In this document: positions 1 to 11,042 of the stretch, piece after piece
Position numbering within the stretch: the first letter of the stretch is position 1
How the letters are laid out: every line of letters starts with the position of its first letter
NCBI RefSeq assembly: GCF_000003195.3
Contig: NC_012871.2
Location: 49,530,345 to 49,594,344 of the forward strand
Direction: 5' to 3'
Origin: Sorghum bicolor
Lineage: Eukaryota; Streptophyta; Magnoliopsida; Poales; Poaceae
Length of the DNA: 64,000 nucleotides
Notes under the pieces: model-generated
Told to the model about the DNA's origin: nothing
What the model saw: only the letters and a program-made list of their open reading frames with translations
The model's database searches: none
Position numbers and translations under genes: made by a program

Positions 1-3000
1 CTTGGACATTATCAAAATTGATTATCTGTAAAACAACAAACTATTTAGGAAGGATGAACTGATGAATACATAACAAAACAGCATTGCACATGTTTTCGTC
101 CATTATCAACTCTATGAGAAGTTAGAAACAACTTGTACAAACAGTGAATAGGAATTCCTTTGTATTTTAATTTTCTTTTGGTACAGAAGACCTACAGCTC
201 ATATGGTAATATACTAATGCTCCCATGGAAATATATAAAATAAATGCATGATCAGGTAATTTAGAATATGACAAGAAAAAAAAAACTAGAAAACGGCAGT
301 CACTATCTTTTGGAAAACGGTAAAAAATGATTTATAGAAACCTTTTTACATAAATAAGACATTTGATTAATCCCTATAGTTAAACAATAGGCAATAGATA
401 CAAAACATCATCAGCTTAAGACAAATTCGATATATTTGAAATACCTTCACATTTTCTCCAATACGAGCATTTTTGTCGATTATTGCTTTTCTGATATGTG
501 CATTCTTCCCAATACCAATGGGAATGCCACCATTCTCAGAAAGGACTTTCTTATCATCCTCAGTCTGAACAAAACAGAAAGAAGGATAAATTCTTATGAT
601 ATTTCCATTATGCGATATTAGAGTTCTGTTTGACTCTACTTTACCTCATAATAGTCTGCACCCATCAGCAAAGAATCCTCTATAACTGCACCTTCAGAAA
701 TGCAGGAACGGAGTCCAACTACAGAATGGTTGATTGTGCAATGCTAGCAAAAGGAAGATGAAGTGGTGCACAGAAATCAGATAATGGGTTTAGGAAGTCT
801 GTGCATTGAAATGTGAGAATGCACAAAGAAGCAATGAGACTTGACAAATAGATCCACAAACTAAGTTAAAGATCCCAAAATGCATTATGATATGGAAGCC
901 TCTGAAAACAATATATACCAATACATCAGAAAACATGTGGAAAGGCTTCTTACTTTAATAACACAACCTTCGCCAATAACACTGTCTGTCACATCGGCAT
1001 CAAGAACCTTTGAAGGAGGCAAGTATCTAGGTTGCGTATAAATTGGAGCAGAACGGTCATAGAAGCTGTATACATAATGTTTGATCAGCAGTAAGTGGTG
1101 GATCCAGAAAATTGCAACCTCCTAACATAGTAACTTCTTACGTAGACATGTGCAAACCATACCTAAAATCCGGTACAGGTTTCTTGGTTATTCCCAAGTT
1201 TGCATTATAAAATGCTTCAATAGTACCAATATCTTCCCAGTAACCATCATATAAGTAAGCTTGCACCTGTCGAACACAATAGCATCATAAGCAAACATAG
1301 TAACTACTAAGAAGGCAAAGCCAAACCTCTCAATAAATGATGCAAATAGAATCTTTTAATTGACTGAAATGCCCATATCATAAAATCCAGAATGATAAAA
1401 CAAAAACTGGAGGAAAGAAACCAAGAAAGCTCAAGAGCATAGCATACCCTTAATCCAATTTCTGTTGCGCCAGGAATAACCTCACTTCCAAAGTCATTTG
1501 CTGCAGGAAAGTTTTCTCTGAGAAGCCGAAGCATCACATCTTTGCTAAAAACATAGATTCCCATACTAGCAATATAAGGCAGTTCCTTGGCCCTCTCAGG
1601 ATCAAGGCCCAATATAGTGGTGTCAACCTGAAAAGGTAAAACAAGAAAAAATTAACTGAAAAAAGTGCAATCACAGAAGTAGCTTGGGCGGAATGTTGTA
1701 ATAATTGGCCTGATTCTATCGGTTGATAGATGAAGCCGGATATTTACTATCCTTTATCTTAAAAAAATCAGGACGCACAAGAACTTGGGTTAAAAAGTTT
1801 ATCACATTTGTACCATCATTGATCTCAGCTTCTCTCCTTTTGGTTTTTCTGCAAACTCAACTATTCTCCCTTCATCATCAATTTTCATAAGACCAAATGC
1901 AGTTGCACGTTGTTCATCCATTGGCAGGGCTGCAACAGTTATATCAGCATCTGTTTCTCTATGGGCTTGAATGAACTTTTGGTAGTCCATACGGTACAGG
2001 TGATCTCCAGCCAGAATAAGGAACTCCATGATATTGTGCTCCTCAAATAGCCACATATATTGACGCACAGCATCTGCAGTACCCTGATATCGGAAGCAAA
2101 ACAGATCAACAAACCAGTGTGAGAAGTGGGATAGGGAATTTGGTACAGAAGGAAGACAGCATGTAAGTGGGTAGCGGAGGAAACAAGCATTTAACTTTTG
2201 GAACCTTATGTTCATCAAAACTTCTAAAGGCAAACTCCACCTATTGAACTTTAAGTGCCCCATGTGACCAAGTACAGTAGCTCATATCAATTGTCAGGAG
2301 ATGCATTAAGTCCAATAAAAGTTTGTTTACAAAGTAGGGTAGAAACACTACGCTGGTTTAATTTGATAATCAGAAGTGCTCAACCAATTATTTTCTCTAC
2401 ACTTATTTTGTGCACCCTCTGGAGTCTAGCTACAAGTGAGTGGCAGTGCACTGACAATGCATTTGTGTAGCTGCATTTGTTGCAATAAAAAGAAAAAAAA
2501 AGGTACCAATCAATTTTGCAAACAGTTTAAGGACAAAAATAAAAGTTAAGGAGGGATATCTAAGAGAATATTAATAGACAGAAGCTGAAAAGGCAATGGA
2601 TCAGAGATGTACTTGGTATCAAACATCACCACTCCTGTTGTCAGCATGGACTAATATTCCAGGATGAATAAATTGATCACATGTCAACAGATGAACAAAG
2701 ATACCTGAAACCAGTTGGGATTCTCTGGACTCTGTTGTGCTGCAAGGACCTCAACGAATCCCTCATTCTTGTACCCGGCAATGTTGTTCCCATAGGCCCT
2801 TGAGAGGTGGCGGTTGAGCGAAGCAGAGTTGAACTGTGTTAGCACATATATCTTGGAGACGTTACTGTTCAGACAGTTGCTGACAGGGATATCTATGAGC
2901 CTGTAGTTGGCGCGCAACGGCACTGCTGGTTTCGCCCTCTTCTTCGTCAGTGGATACAGCCTTGTCCCAGCACCACCTCCAAGGATGATCCCAAGAACAC

Positions 3001-3816
3001 TCTGTAGGAATAAAAGGACCACATGAATTACAGGGATGAAAATGTGCCAGAACATTCAATGACTGATCTGCACTTATTAATCGCAGATTTTATCAGAAAA
3101 TCTTCTAATAAACTGACGGTAAGGTACAATCTTTAGATCTCGAGGCGATTATTAAATGCATTCCATGGACCACGCAAGATCCTACGATAAATAAAGTAAC
3201 AATAAATTATAAAGGCAACCCAACCAGTCACCCAACAACTAACAAAGGCAAGTGCTGCCATCATCTTTCCACCATTTCCTTCTGGATAATATTGGATTCA
3301 AACCATTTAGAAAATTGACATGAACAGTCAGTAGAAGTGAACGTTTTCACCAATCTAACCAAAAATATAAAAACAACAAGCTCACACCCATCAACCACTT
3401 GTGATTTCCCTAAATTTTGCACCCAATCACACAGATAGATTCAACCACTTGCCATGTACACGCGCAAAGTACGCCTGAAACCGCAGGTGAGAAAAAGAAA
3501 TCGCCTGACGCGAAAAGTCAGAATCTTGGAACTCATCCGACGCCATCCAAAAGCCAAAATTCGCTCTTTTTTAATCGCGTACCGTGCTGGCGTCCGGATC
3601 AAGGCACGTTTGCGAGCTCCGAGAGTCCGAAACGCCCCTCGGCGAGAACAGGAACGGCCTCCGGGCAGGCGGCGACGCACGCAGCCGTCTCCCGCCGGCG
3701 CGCCACCCTGACACAGCCGCCCGGCGGCGTCCGAGGCCGAGATCACCGGGGAACGTAGCGGCAGCCGGGACCGGGGTCAGGGAGGTGGCAGCCAACGCGC
3801 CCATCGCCGTCGCCAT
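1..3816 (-). CDS. AGPS: ADP-glucose pyrophosphorylase small subunit, plastidial (3' end off window)
   Basis: This gene encodes the catalytic small subunit of AGPase, which makes ADP-glucose from glucose-1-phosphate and ATP, the committed step of starch synthesis in plastids. Exons read from GT-AG borders: 3583-3816, 2705-3001, 1814-2083, 1448-1627, 1163-1266, 954-1065, 645-743, 445-564 and 1-25 (cut by the window edge), giving 480 codons. Residues 1 to about 60 are an Ala/Arg-rich transit peptide; the ATG at 3816 was chosen because it opens this peptide. Cys71 in the QTCLDPD motif is the redox-bridge cysteine of plastid small subunits. Nucleotidyltransferase motifs follow: GGGAGTRL (86-93), [11 protein letters not shown] with catalytic Asp204, and FAEKPKG with Lys257. 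Exons 6-9 encode the left-handed beta-helix. Odd: residue 108 is Arg where the family normally has Gly (AVPL-R-ANYR). No frameshift or stop was seen. Which small-subunit paralogue it is cannot be settled here. Confidence 0.95.
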
Positions 3817-4860
3817 CGGCGGTGGGTCGGAGCGAGCTCGTGGCAACGGCCGAGAAGGGAGGGAGGGTGGCGTGATGGGGGCAGTGACTGACACTGTGGA
3901 GTGGCGTGTCCTCTACCGGCTCTGGGAGTTTCAGAGGAGCCCGTTTGGCGTTTTGCTTTCGCGTCACTGGTGCGGTGATCTGCGGAGAATGATTTCTCTT
4001 CATTTTATAGAGCACCGAGTAATAATGAAGAGGAGCTATCTCATCTCGAGTTTGTTCATTTATTTACTCCATCCGAAAAAAAACGTATCTTGCTTTTAAA
4101 ACATTCAACTTTTTCCCCCTAAATTTCGATAATATTCAATACCAAATATCTCTAAATAATATGTTTATATTCTAAAAAGGTTTTTTCCAGTTAATCTAAC
4201 AATACTTATTCAACATCATAAAATATTAATATTTTATATATGCAGTTAAATTTAAAAGATTAATTTTCTGTGCATTTCTTTTGCTAGCAACCCCTGCACT
4301 TTGTGGCTTCTTTGCTGCACATCATGTGATGGTGTCCATGGGAAACACATCTTCGTCTCTTCTGTAAACTTACGATATATCGCTGGCCACTGGCAGAGCT
4401 ATGTGGAGGCTAACCTAAACATTGGCCCCACCTTACTTATGTAAAAGTTTCACTAGTTCTTAGTTGTAATCACTAGCAGTAGAAGACAACACTAGCAAAT
4501 AATGTACAACAGACAGACATCAGTCTATAAGTTCTTAAAATTTACAATAAAGACGGCTAAATAGACAACTTATACAACCCATAGACAGCTGCTGTCTGTG
4601 TCTACAAATCGTTTAATGCTTGTATATAGACATAATCAATCATAAATATTATTTCTATATACCATTGTGTTGCTATTTGATGCAAAACAAATCCTTCAAA
4701 GTAAAACATATATTAATGTAATATAATATATTTCATAAATCATAAATCATAAATCAAATATAACATGTGTCTTCTTCCTCGTAAATTAAATATGATTGAA
4801 ACACTTGTCTAATTTTCTTTGTTTCCTTAATGTTGCCATATGTGTTCGACTAGATCATTT
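3817..4860. other. AGPase 5' leader and upstream intergenic DNA
   Basis: The first 190 bases or so are the GC-rich leader and core promoter of the AGPase gene. Base composition then falls sharply to AT-rich non-coding DNA. A stretch near 4062 resembles one end of a Stowaway-type MITE (TACTCCATCCG followed by an A run), but no matching inverted end was found. No gene is visible. Confidence 0.6.
4003..4009 (-). promoter_or_regulatory. TATA box of the AGPase gene
   Basis: A TATAAAA heptamer on the minus strand lies about 190 bases upstream of the AGPase start codon. It fits a transcription start near 3975 and a GC-rich 5' leader. No other TATA-like sequence lies closer to the ATG. Confidence 0.6.
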
Positions 4861-4879
4861 TTGAGTTGTCTATGGGTTG

Positions 4880-5120
4880 ATCATGGATAGCGAGCACCTC
4901 CGTGAATCATGCATTGGTGCTATCACTTGTATGCACTTCGGGTGGGAGCACTATCATCACACTTGCATTCTTATTCAAATCTATGGAAACTCTAACCAAT
5001 TTCTTCTCATCCTCCACTACCATATTGTGAAGCATAACATAAGCTTGCATTATGTTAATAATGTCCCCCCTGCTTCCATAACCTTGTTGGTCAGCCGCCA
5101 GTTGAAAAACAATCAATTAT
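4880..5120 (-). pseudogene. PIF/Harbinger transposase C-terminal fragment
   Basis: The minus-strand translation contains IMQAYVMLHNMVVEDE, which closely resembles the C-terminal block of plant PIF/Harbinger (ALP1-like, DDE_Tnp_4) transposases, whose proteins usually read I-M-x-A-C-V-I-x-H-N-M-I-x-E-D-E. The fragment covers about 70 residues and the reading frame decays on both sides, so nuclease activity is lost. It is a relic of a DNA transposon in the intergenic space. Confidence 0.6.
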
Positions 5121-5488
5121 CAGTAACTACAAAACATTTAGGAGGCACCGAAAACATTCAGAAAAATAGAATTCCAGAAAAATAGAACTGCAATTCTCTT
5201 TGCAATTCAGTTACTGGGGCAGCACTTTCTTTATCATCACTTGTATATCTGCATTTTGAAGGGGGGCCTAGACCTGTTTTTTTGTTGTTGGTGTGCGTCT
5301 GAATGTGCCTTGTTCTGGAGAATAGATGTGCAGCAGAAATAAAATTATATCCAAATCATAATATTGCATCCAAATCTTCTTTCAGTTCTTATACTTGTAT
5401 CGTGTGTAGCTTGACCTACACAAGTTTCTTAGATCAAGACAAATGGATTAAGATTTATGAGCAGGTAACTGAAGAACCTTTTAACTAA
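5121..5488. other. Non-coding, unrecognised
   Basis: AT-rich DNA between the Harbinger scrap and the MITE. I see no convincing reading frame, repeat end or regulatory site. Confidence 0.5.
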
Positions 5489-5718
5489 GGCCTTATTTAG
5501 TTTACCCAAAAACCAAAAACTTTTCAAGATTCTCCATCACATCGAATCTTGCGGCACATGCATGGAGCATTAAATATAGATGAAAATAAAAATTAATTGC
5601 ACAGTTTGTCTATAAATCGTGAGACAAATCTTTTAAGACTAGTTACTTTATGACTGCACAATGTTTGTTAAATAAAAACGAAAGTGCTACAGTATCAAAA
5701 TCCAAAATATTTTTGCCC
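5489..5718 (+). mobile_element. Truncated MITE, GGCCTTGTTTAGTT-type
   Basis: The left end GGCCTTATTTAGTT and the interior (CAAGATTCTCC, CACATCGAATCTTGCGGCACATG, GCACAGTTTGTCT, ACGAAAGTGCTACAGTA in order) match a very common grass MITE that normally ends in the inverted AACTAAACAAGGCC. Here the right end stops around TTTTTGCCCAA and runs straight into retrotransposon integrase sequence, so the right inverted repeat is missing. Confidence 0.75.
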
Positions 5719-6541
5719 AAGACTATTGTTTCTGATCGTGATACAAAATTTTTGAGCTATTTTTGGAAAACATTATGGGGAAAACTTGGCACCAAGTTGT
5801 TATTTTCTACTACCTGTCACCCACAAACTGATGGACAAACTGAAGTTGTCAACCGTACTCTATCTACAATGTTGAGGGCTGTGCTGAAAAAGAATCTGAA
5901 AATGTGGGAAGAATGCCTTCCACATGTTGAATTTGCTTATAATAGGGCAGTACATTCAACAACAAATTTTTGTCCCTTTGAAATTGTTTATGGTTTTAAA
6001 CCACATACACCCATGGATCTTTTGCCTTTACCATTGCAGGAACAAGTTAACATGGATGCTGCAAAGAGATCAGAATTTATTAAGAAGCTACATGCTGATA
6101 CAAGAAGGAATATAGAGAAGAAATCTGCACAGTATGCAAAGCAAGCAAACAAGGGTAAGAAGAAAGTTACATTCTAGCCCGGTGACCTAGTGTGGTTGCA
6201 CTTGCGCAAGGATCGATTTCCCCAACAACGCAAGAGTAAGTTATCTCCACGAGGTGATGGTCCATTCCAGGTTCTCCAAAAGATAAATGATAATGCTTAT
6301 AAAATTGAACTACCGCCTGAATATTCCAATGTGAGCACAACATTCATTGTCAAAGATTTGCTTCCATTTGTTGGTGAGTATGAGTCGAGGACGACTCCTT
6401 CCCAAGAGGGGGAGGCTAATGAGGACATCCCTAGTATCCAGTCTTCTCCACATCCTAACGAAGATGCATCTGATAGTGGGTCCAATTACAAGGAGCAGAG
6501 CCAAACAATTGGAGAAGAAAATGCATTCTGGTGAACGCTAA
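5719..6541 (+). pseudogene. Ty3/gypsy integrase C-terminal half (broken)
   Basis: This encodes the C-terminal half of a retroviral-type integrase, the enzyme that joins element cDNA to chromosomal DNA. Visible pieces are the core motifs VSDRDTKF and [13 protein letters not shown], the ETLW-like helix region with [11 protein letters not shown] and PFEIVYG, then [14 protein letters not shown] and a tail resembling [15 protein letters not shown]. The N-terminal zinc domain, RT and gag are absent because the MITE abuts the 5' side. A TAG stop at 6175-6177 and a frame change near 6480 break the rest. The tail suggests a chromovirus-like family, but that is weakly supported. Confidence 0.85.
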
Positions 6542-7309
6542 CCTTATGTTAAATAATCAGATTATTTTGAATGAGCCTATGCTTTTCGGTACTTGTTTTA
6601 ATGTTCTTAGGAATGATGGAGGGCATGAACGGGCATGGGATGATGATGGATTCTGCCCGCCAAATATATGCAAGGAACCTGGACGTGCATCAGAAAGGAA
6701 AGGCCAATCAGCTACAATGAGTACCAGTCGTTGAAGTGCAAGCAAATATTCAGAAGTTAGAAATGCATGCAACCAGCAACTGGGTTGCTGTCCACACACG
6801 CTGCAGCATTCATGCAGAGAATACCAACCAGCCATGCATCCTACTAGGCTTGGTTATTAATAAAAGTAGTGCTGCAACTTCCCACTACATGTTCTTAATT
6901 ATTTTCCACCAAACTGAAACTCCACTAGTGCTATATATATCCCTGTAATGAAGGACGTGAACAGTAACTCATGATTGCAATTTCAGAAACACAAACTCTT
7001 TGAGTTCTTCTTTCCACGTGAGTCTTGAGAGGCTTGCAGACTTGTTCTTTCGATTCCTGAGGGAGTTGTAGAACGCCGAACTGCGGTTCACCCAGTTTGT
7101 GCCTTCACGTCTTTACGGCGTGATTGCGTGGGCTGGCTTCATCGGTACGTGGAAGGGTGATTGTCTCGGTAGTTCATCGCGTGTGCAGACTCGCGGTGCA
7201 CTGCCTCTTCACCAGGTCACGCAGCGATAGTTATCAAGTTCGCAGATCCTTCGAGAAGATCGGACCACTACTACTTGTCACACGTGATCCATAGACGTGT
7301 GCACATCAG
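6542..7309 (+). repeat. Probable 3' untranslated region and LTR of the same gypsy element
   Basis: Sequence downstream of the integrase tail has a TATATATAT box near 6931 and then a GC-richer leader-like segment containing repeated TTCG/GATC words, as expected for an LTR R-U5 region. No second copy is in the window, so the LTR borders cannot be fixed. Confidence 0.4.
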
Positions 7310-7315
7310 CCATGA

Positions 7316-7483
7316 GCACCCAGGGCACCCGGTGTAAGTGGGGGCACCGGGATCTGGGCATCTAAACCACCCGATGCAAGGGGTAGCATGGGGACTTGTG
7401 CATCTAAACCACCTGATGCAAGGGGTGGCACTAGGACTTGGGTAGGCAAACCACCCAACAGAAGGGGTGGCACGACCGATGGA
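7316..7483. repeat. 42-bp tandem repeat, four imperfect copies
   Basis: Units begin at about 7316, 7358, 7400 and 7442 and share GCATCTAAACCACC and GATGCAAGGGGTGGCA. The period is a multiple of three, and the minus strand reads an open 14-residue repeat (PLASGGLDAQVPML-like). The outer copies are more diverged than the middle two. It lies in an 85-codon minus-strand frame with no recognised family. Confidence 0.85.
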
Positions 7484-9782
7484 TTTGCGGGCAGTGGTGC
7501 TGATTCCCTGATGGCGCCCTCACCCTTATCCATGTTGATGATGACGCTCTTCCCCTTATACATGTGCCTGCTAAATAGAGCACAACGTACTGTATGAGGT
7601 ACAAAACATATACCGGTGCATACATGATTGACTTAGTTGCTTAAAAGGAAAGTAAATATAGTTAAATCTTCATGCCTATAGCTATATTTGTTATAGTCTA
7701 ACATTTACATCAGTACATGCCACGGTAGGAAAAAGAACCAACATTAATGGTCTGACAATTTATGGTCCGTAATCTATCTACTGGACCAGGCCTGGTACGT
7801 GGACCAGCAAGTGTTTTTCTGTCGCCTATACCAGGAACCTACTCGCAAAAAGATAGGAGGCCAAGTTACCCACTGTTGACCAATGCTTGCTTGTAGACTG
7901 CCGGCGCAGTCCTAGACATGGAACCTGCGCAGGTGTAGTGTTCCATGGAGGTGAACCAGGTTGGTGAGCTAGATGGACGACAAGGATGGAGCACCTCAAT
8001 TAATGTTGGTGCAGACAACAGTTGGTGCTGTCAAACACTCTGCACACCTCAGTCACACAGCTAATCCATCACTTCACACATCCAATCCATCACTGAGACA
8101 CTTACACTACATGCACCGTCCACAAATCTTAATATATTGTTGCTAGGAACACGCTACACCTGGTTGCACGCGTGACTGTGGCCACATGGGCTGTACCTTA
8201 TGTCCATCTGAACCTGCATGCAGCCACCGCCCAATGCTATACATGTCCTTTACATACAGTAGCCGTTCAAAACTATGGTGTACTTTGCATGTAAGAAACT
8301 ACCAAGTGAGCATGGTTGGTAGGGTCATAAATACCTGCCTATCTCCACATCCAGCAGCATGCCACAGGACACACACCCCAACACACCAAGTGGATACTAT
8401 ATGACATAACTGCCCCAAACCCTATACAGGTTGTCTACCAAACCACTGGCATTTATGGTAGCCTACCTTACCCAATACAGTAGTGCCACCCGCATCCATT
8501 AAATACCATTCGTGGGACTGTAGGGCAGACAAGTTATGCATCCCAAGAATCAAGCCCCTCGCTCGAGTGTACAACAAATATTGTGTAGCATGTTAAATGC
8601 TGACTGCATGGCAGCGTTGCTCGGCAACCAATTTTTGTAGCCATGCCCATTGCACCACAGACCCTGTAACTACGTCTGTCTCGATTGTCAAGGATTGCAC
8701 CAACAAGTCCTGTGTCTACACTGCCAAGTAGACCATGCATCCCATCGGACCCTACAGGTTCTAAGGATCTGGCCTCTATACACAGCCCCGAGTAGCTCAT
8801 GCTTAGTTGAATAACCAGCTAACTCACCATGCAGGTGCTGAAGAAATCAGCGAGGGATGTCGTGCGTGTCAGAGATGTGTCGAGCCTTATTGACGTATCC
8901 GACATGCAACAACACGTCTGCAATGGGTCTATGGTGGTTCACCTGAAGGAACGGTATGGCAATAAAGGCTTTGAGTTCAGGCCTAGCCATCGGCACCTCA
9001 AGACGATTGCATGTACTGCCTACAAACAGAGAATAAAGAGGCTATACAGATTTTGTTCCATTGGGTGCAAAGACGTAGGGCACTTCTTTTCTCTCTCCAC
9101 AAAGTAGCACAGGGTTTAAACCTGTTAAACATTAATTTGGTTCACTATTGTTTAGGAAGCGACCACTCCCCACACGACACAAGGCGCTGGGCTGGCCAAC
9201 CACCCATCCAGGCCTAAGGATGGCGGTGAATCTAGCTACACACTCAATAAGGGCGCGTCACTTCGGAGGACTTCACGCAAAGGGCAGCCGATACACGCAC
9301 CATTCTACTGAGCCCTACAGAGCGGTGAAGGAGGAACCTATAGATTAGGACCACCATGGACAACAACCACTATAATCGATCAGCTATGTGGCATCGTGCC
9401 TACAAATGATTGTAGCGTATGTATGCCACAACTTAGCCACTCTCTTAGGTGGGACTGGGTTACTGCATAACATGCTTCTGCACGTGCACCATTTGTATCC
9501 ATATGCCCATCTTTTTCAGCAGGCAAGGGATCGATGGGCAATCCCTATTTTCAGTTTTAAGGATGCCATTAAGGATTCGCATAATTATTGTCTATATGCG
9601 CTGCTAATACCATGGCTGTAGATGTGGTGGCCTGCTTCAGAACATGCCACTAATGAATTTTTGGATGGCAATTCGTGCATACAAGTATCTGTTGTCCATC
9701 TATGTATCTGTGTTATTAGCACTATGGTCTTAGGCGTGGGCATTTTTTCTAAAATTGATTCACTGGGTTCCTGCATGTAAAC
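7484..9782. other. Non-coding DNA, probably Helitron-associated
   Basis: No recognisable protein, RNA gene or repeat end was found. Several open frames of 60-90 codons occur on both strands, but none has family motifs or gene-like composition. Because the Tat insertion at 9921 interrupts a repeat that resumes at 29944, this segment was originally contiguous with 29944-32449 and so with the Helitron RPA gene. It could hold the Helitron 3' end, but I could not identify a CTRR terminus with its hairpin. Confidence 0.4.
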
Positions 9783-9920
9783 AACGCTTGGTTATCTATC
9801 TGTGAAACTGCCTTTCTTTTCCGCCCTACATTCCCTGGTAGCCTCTCCCAGGCTAAGCTTGGCTCAAGCCAACCGAAATTCTTACAGCCAGAACGCTTGG
9901 CTATCTATCTGTGAACCTGT
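9783..9920 (+). repeat. 109-bp tandem duplication, second copy split by the Tat element
   Basis: AACGCTTGG-TATCTATCTGTGAA recurs at 9783 and 9892. The second unit stops at 9920, where the Tat element begins, and continues at 29944 with CTTTCTTTTCC, GCATTCCC, AGCCTCTCC and AAGCTTGGCTCA up to about 30030. The two halves together match the first unit. Confidence 0.85.
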
Positions 9921-10633
9921 TGTTGGTGCAAAAGCTGATCTGCAAACACAAAGGGCTAATACCCGATTTAAACGTTAAGGCGTGCCAGCCGATTTGACCT
10001 TACTATCGGCAAAGGTGATAACTCGAATACTTTGGTCCCGACAACAGCGATGCGCCCAGATGTCACGGCCAAGAGGTATTCACGCGGAACTCACGAATAC
10101 GTCGAGCTTAAGTCGATGAACTCCTAAGAACTCGTAATAAAAAAAATATGACGAAGTCGTCGAAAAGGTAGATGCTGGAATATGAGTAAAAACTTGTGTT
10201 TGATTGATTGATAGATATCTCATTACAAGGCCCTAGGGTTTACATTTATACCCTGCTCAAAGAGCTACAATCAGACACGACTAGGACTCGAATTCCAAAT
10301 TAAACAGAATCCGTATACAAAACGATTTTAAATAACTAAGGAAAACATAGAACCACCCCCTCGTAACCGACCGGGACACCGCCACAGATCAATCGGCAAC
10401 CTCCACGCTTCCCATCAGAGTCATCGGTAGTCTTCCTGTTATAGCCATCGGCAAACACCAATATTGAGCATCGGCAAGAACACGTCACCACCTCTCGACT
10501 TAGTCATATTCAATCGTCTCTTCATCGGCAACTATCCTCATCGACAACTCTTCTGCAGGCTAGTTACCGTTGCTCCACCTGCCGATCTATACTCTACTGG
10601 TCTCTGGGTACATGTCCAAAAACGGTGTCAACA
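9921..10633 (-). repeat. 3' LTR of the Tat element
   Basis: Near-identical to 29228-29943. It contains several copies of ATCGGCA/TGCCGAT, the motif enriched throughout this element. Confidence 0.92.
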
Positions 10634-10646
10634 CATGCCCCCCAAT
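10634..10646 (-). other. Polypurine tract of the Tat element
   Basis: The minus strand reads TTGGGGGGCATG directly before the LTR start TGTTGACACC. This is the expected plus-strand priming site and fixes the orientation of the element. Confidence 0.8.
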
Positions 10647-11034
10647 TTCGGAGTATGAAATCATTAATGCTCCAAAATTCTCTGCAGTAATGATGCCTTT
10701 CCGCAATTAATTCTCCCAATTTGGTAACCGACCGTTTAAATCTGAACAACCTTGGCCCGATTCTCCTGCAGGTTCCTCGAATTCCTCAACCTTCCGAACA
10801 GGATCCCTCCACTTTATGCGCCCATCGGCAATATTACCGTTAGAGGGAACTGCCGATGGACTGACCAAGAAATCCCGCACAGTGAAATATCTCTAGATCA
10901 TGGCCGCTTCCTGTCAAATCACCTGCGCAATCCCTTGATTATCGTGCGAACAGTTACCATATCCACCTGAGTATCCTCAGATTTCACGGATACGGCGAAG
11001 AGATAAGTCAAATTTGCCCTTGCCCGTTTTGTCC

Positions 11035-11042
11035 TATAAATA
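11035..11042 (+). promoter_or_regulatory. TATA box of the antisense PMD gene
   Basis: TATAAATA lies about 150 bases upstream of the start codon at 11192, inside the region between the Tat polypurine tract and the antisense gene. The interval 10647-11190 holds no other gene and is the likely promoter and leader. Confidence 0.6.

Noticed and set aside
436..621. Plus-strand 61-codon frame in the AGPase gene
   Set aside because: It is antisense to exon 8 and intron sequence, with no motif of its own.
3441..4099. Long open frames on the plus strand and in alternative frames over AGPase exon 1
   Set aside because: They are GC-rich shadows of the transit-peptide exon; the minus-strand splice structure explains the sequence fully.
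4062..4260. Possible Stowaway MITE
   Set aside because: One end resembles TACTCCCTCCGTCCC but no inverted partner or TA duplication was found.
8186..9776. Several 60-90 codon frames on both strands
   Set aside because: Lengths are what chance gives in DNA of this composition, and none shows a domain.
9921..10633. Direct GCCGAT repeats read as a CRISPR-like or satellite array
   Set aside because: Spacing is irregular and the motif is dispersed over the whole Tat element, on both strands, without units or spacers of fixed length.
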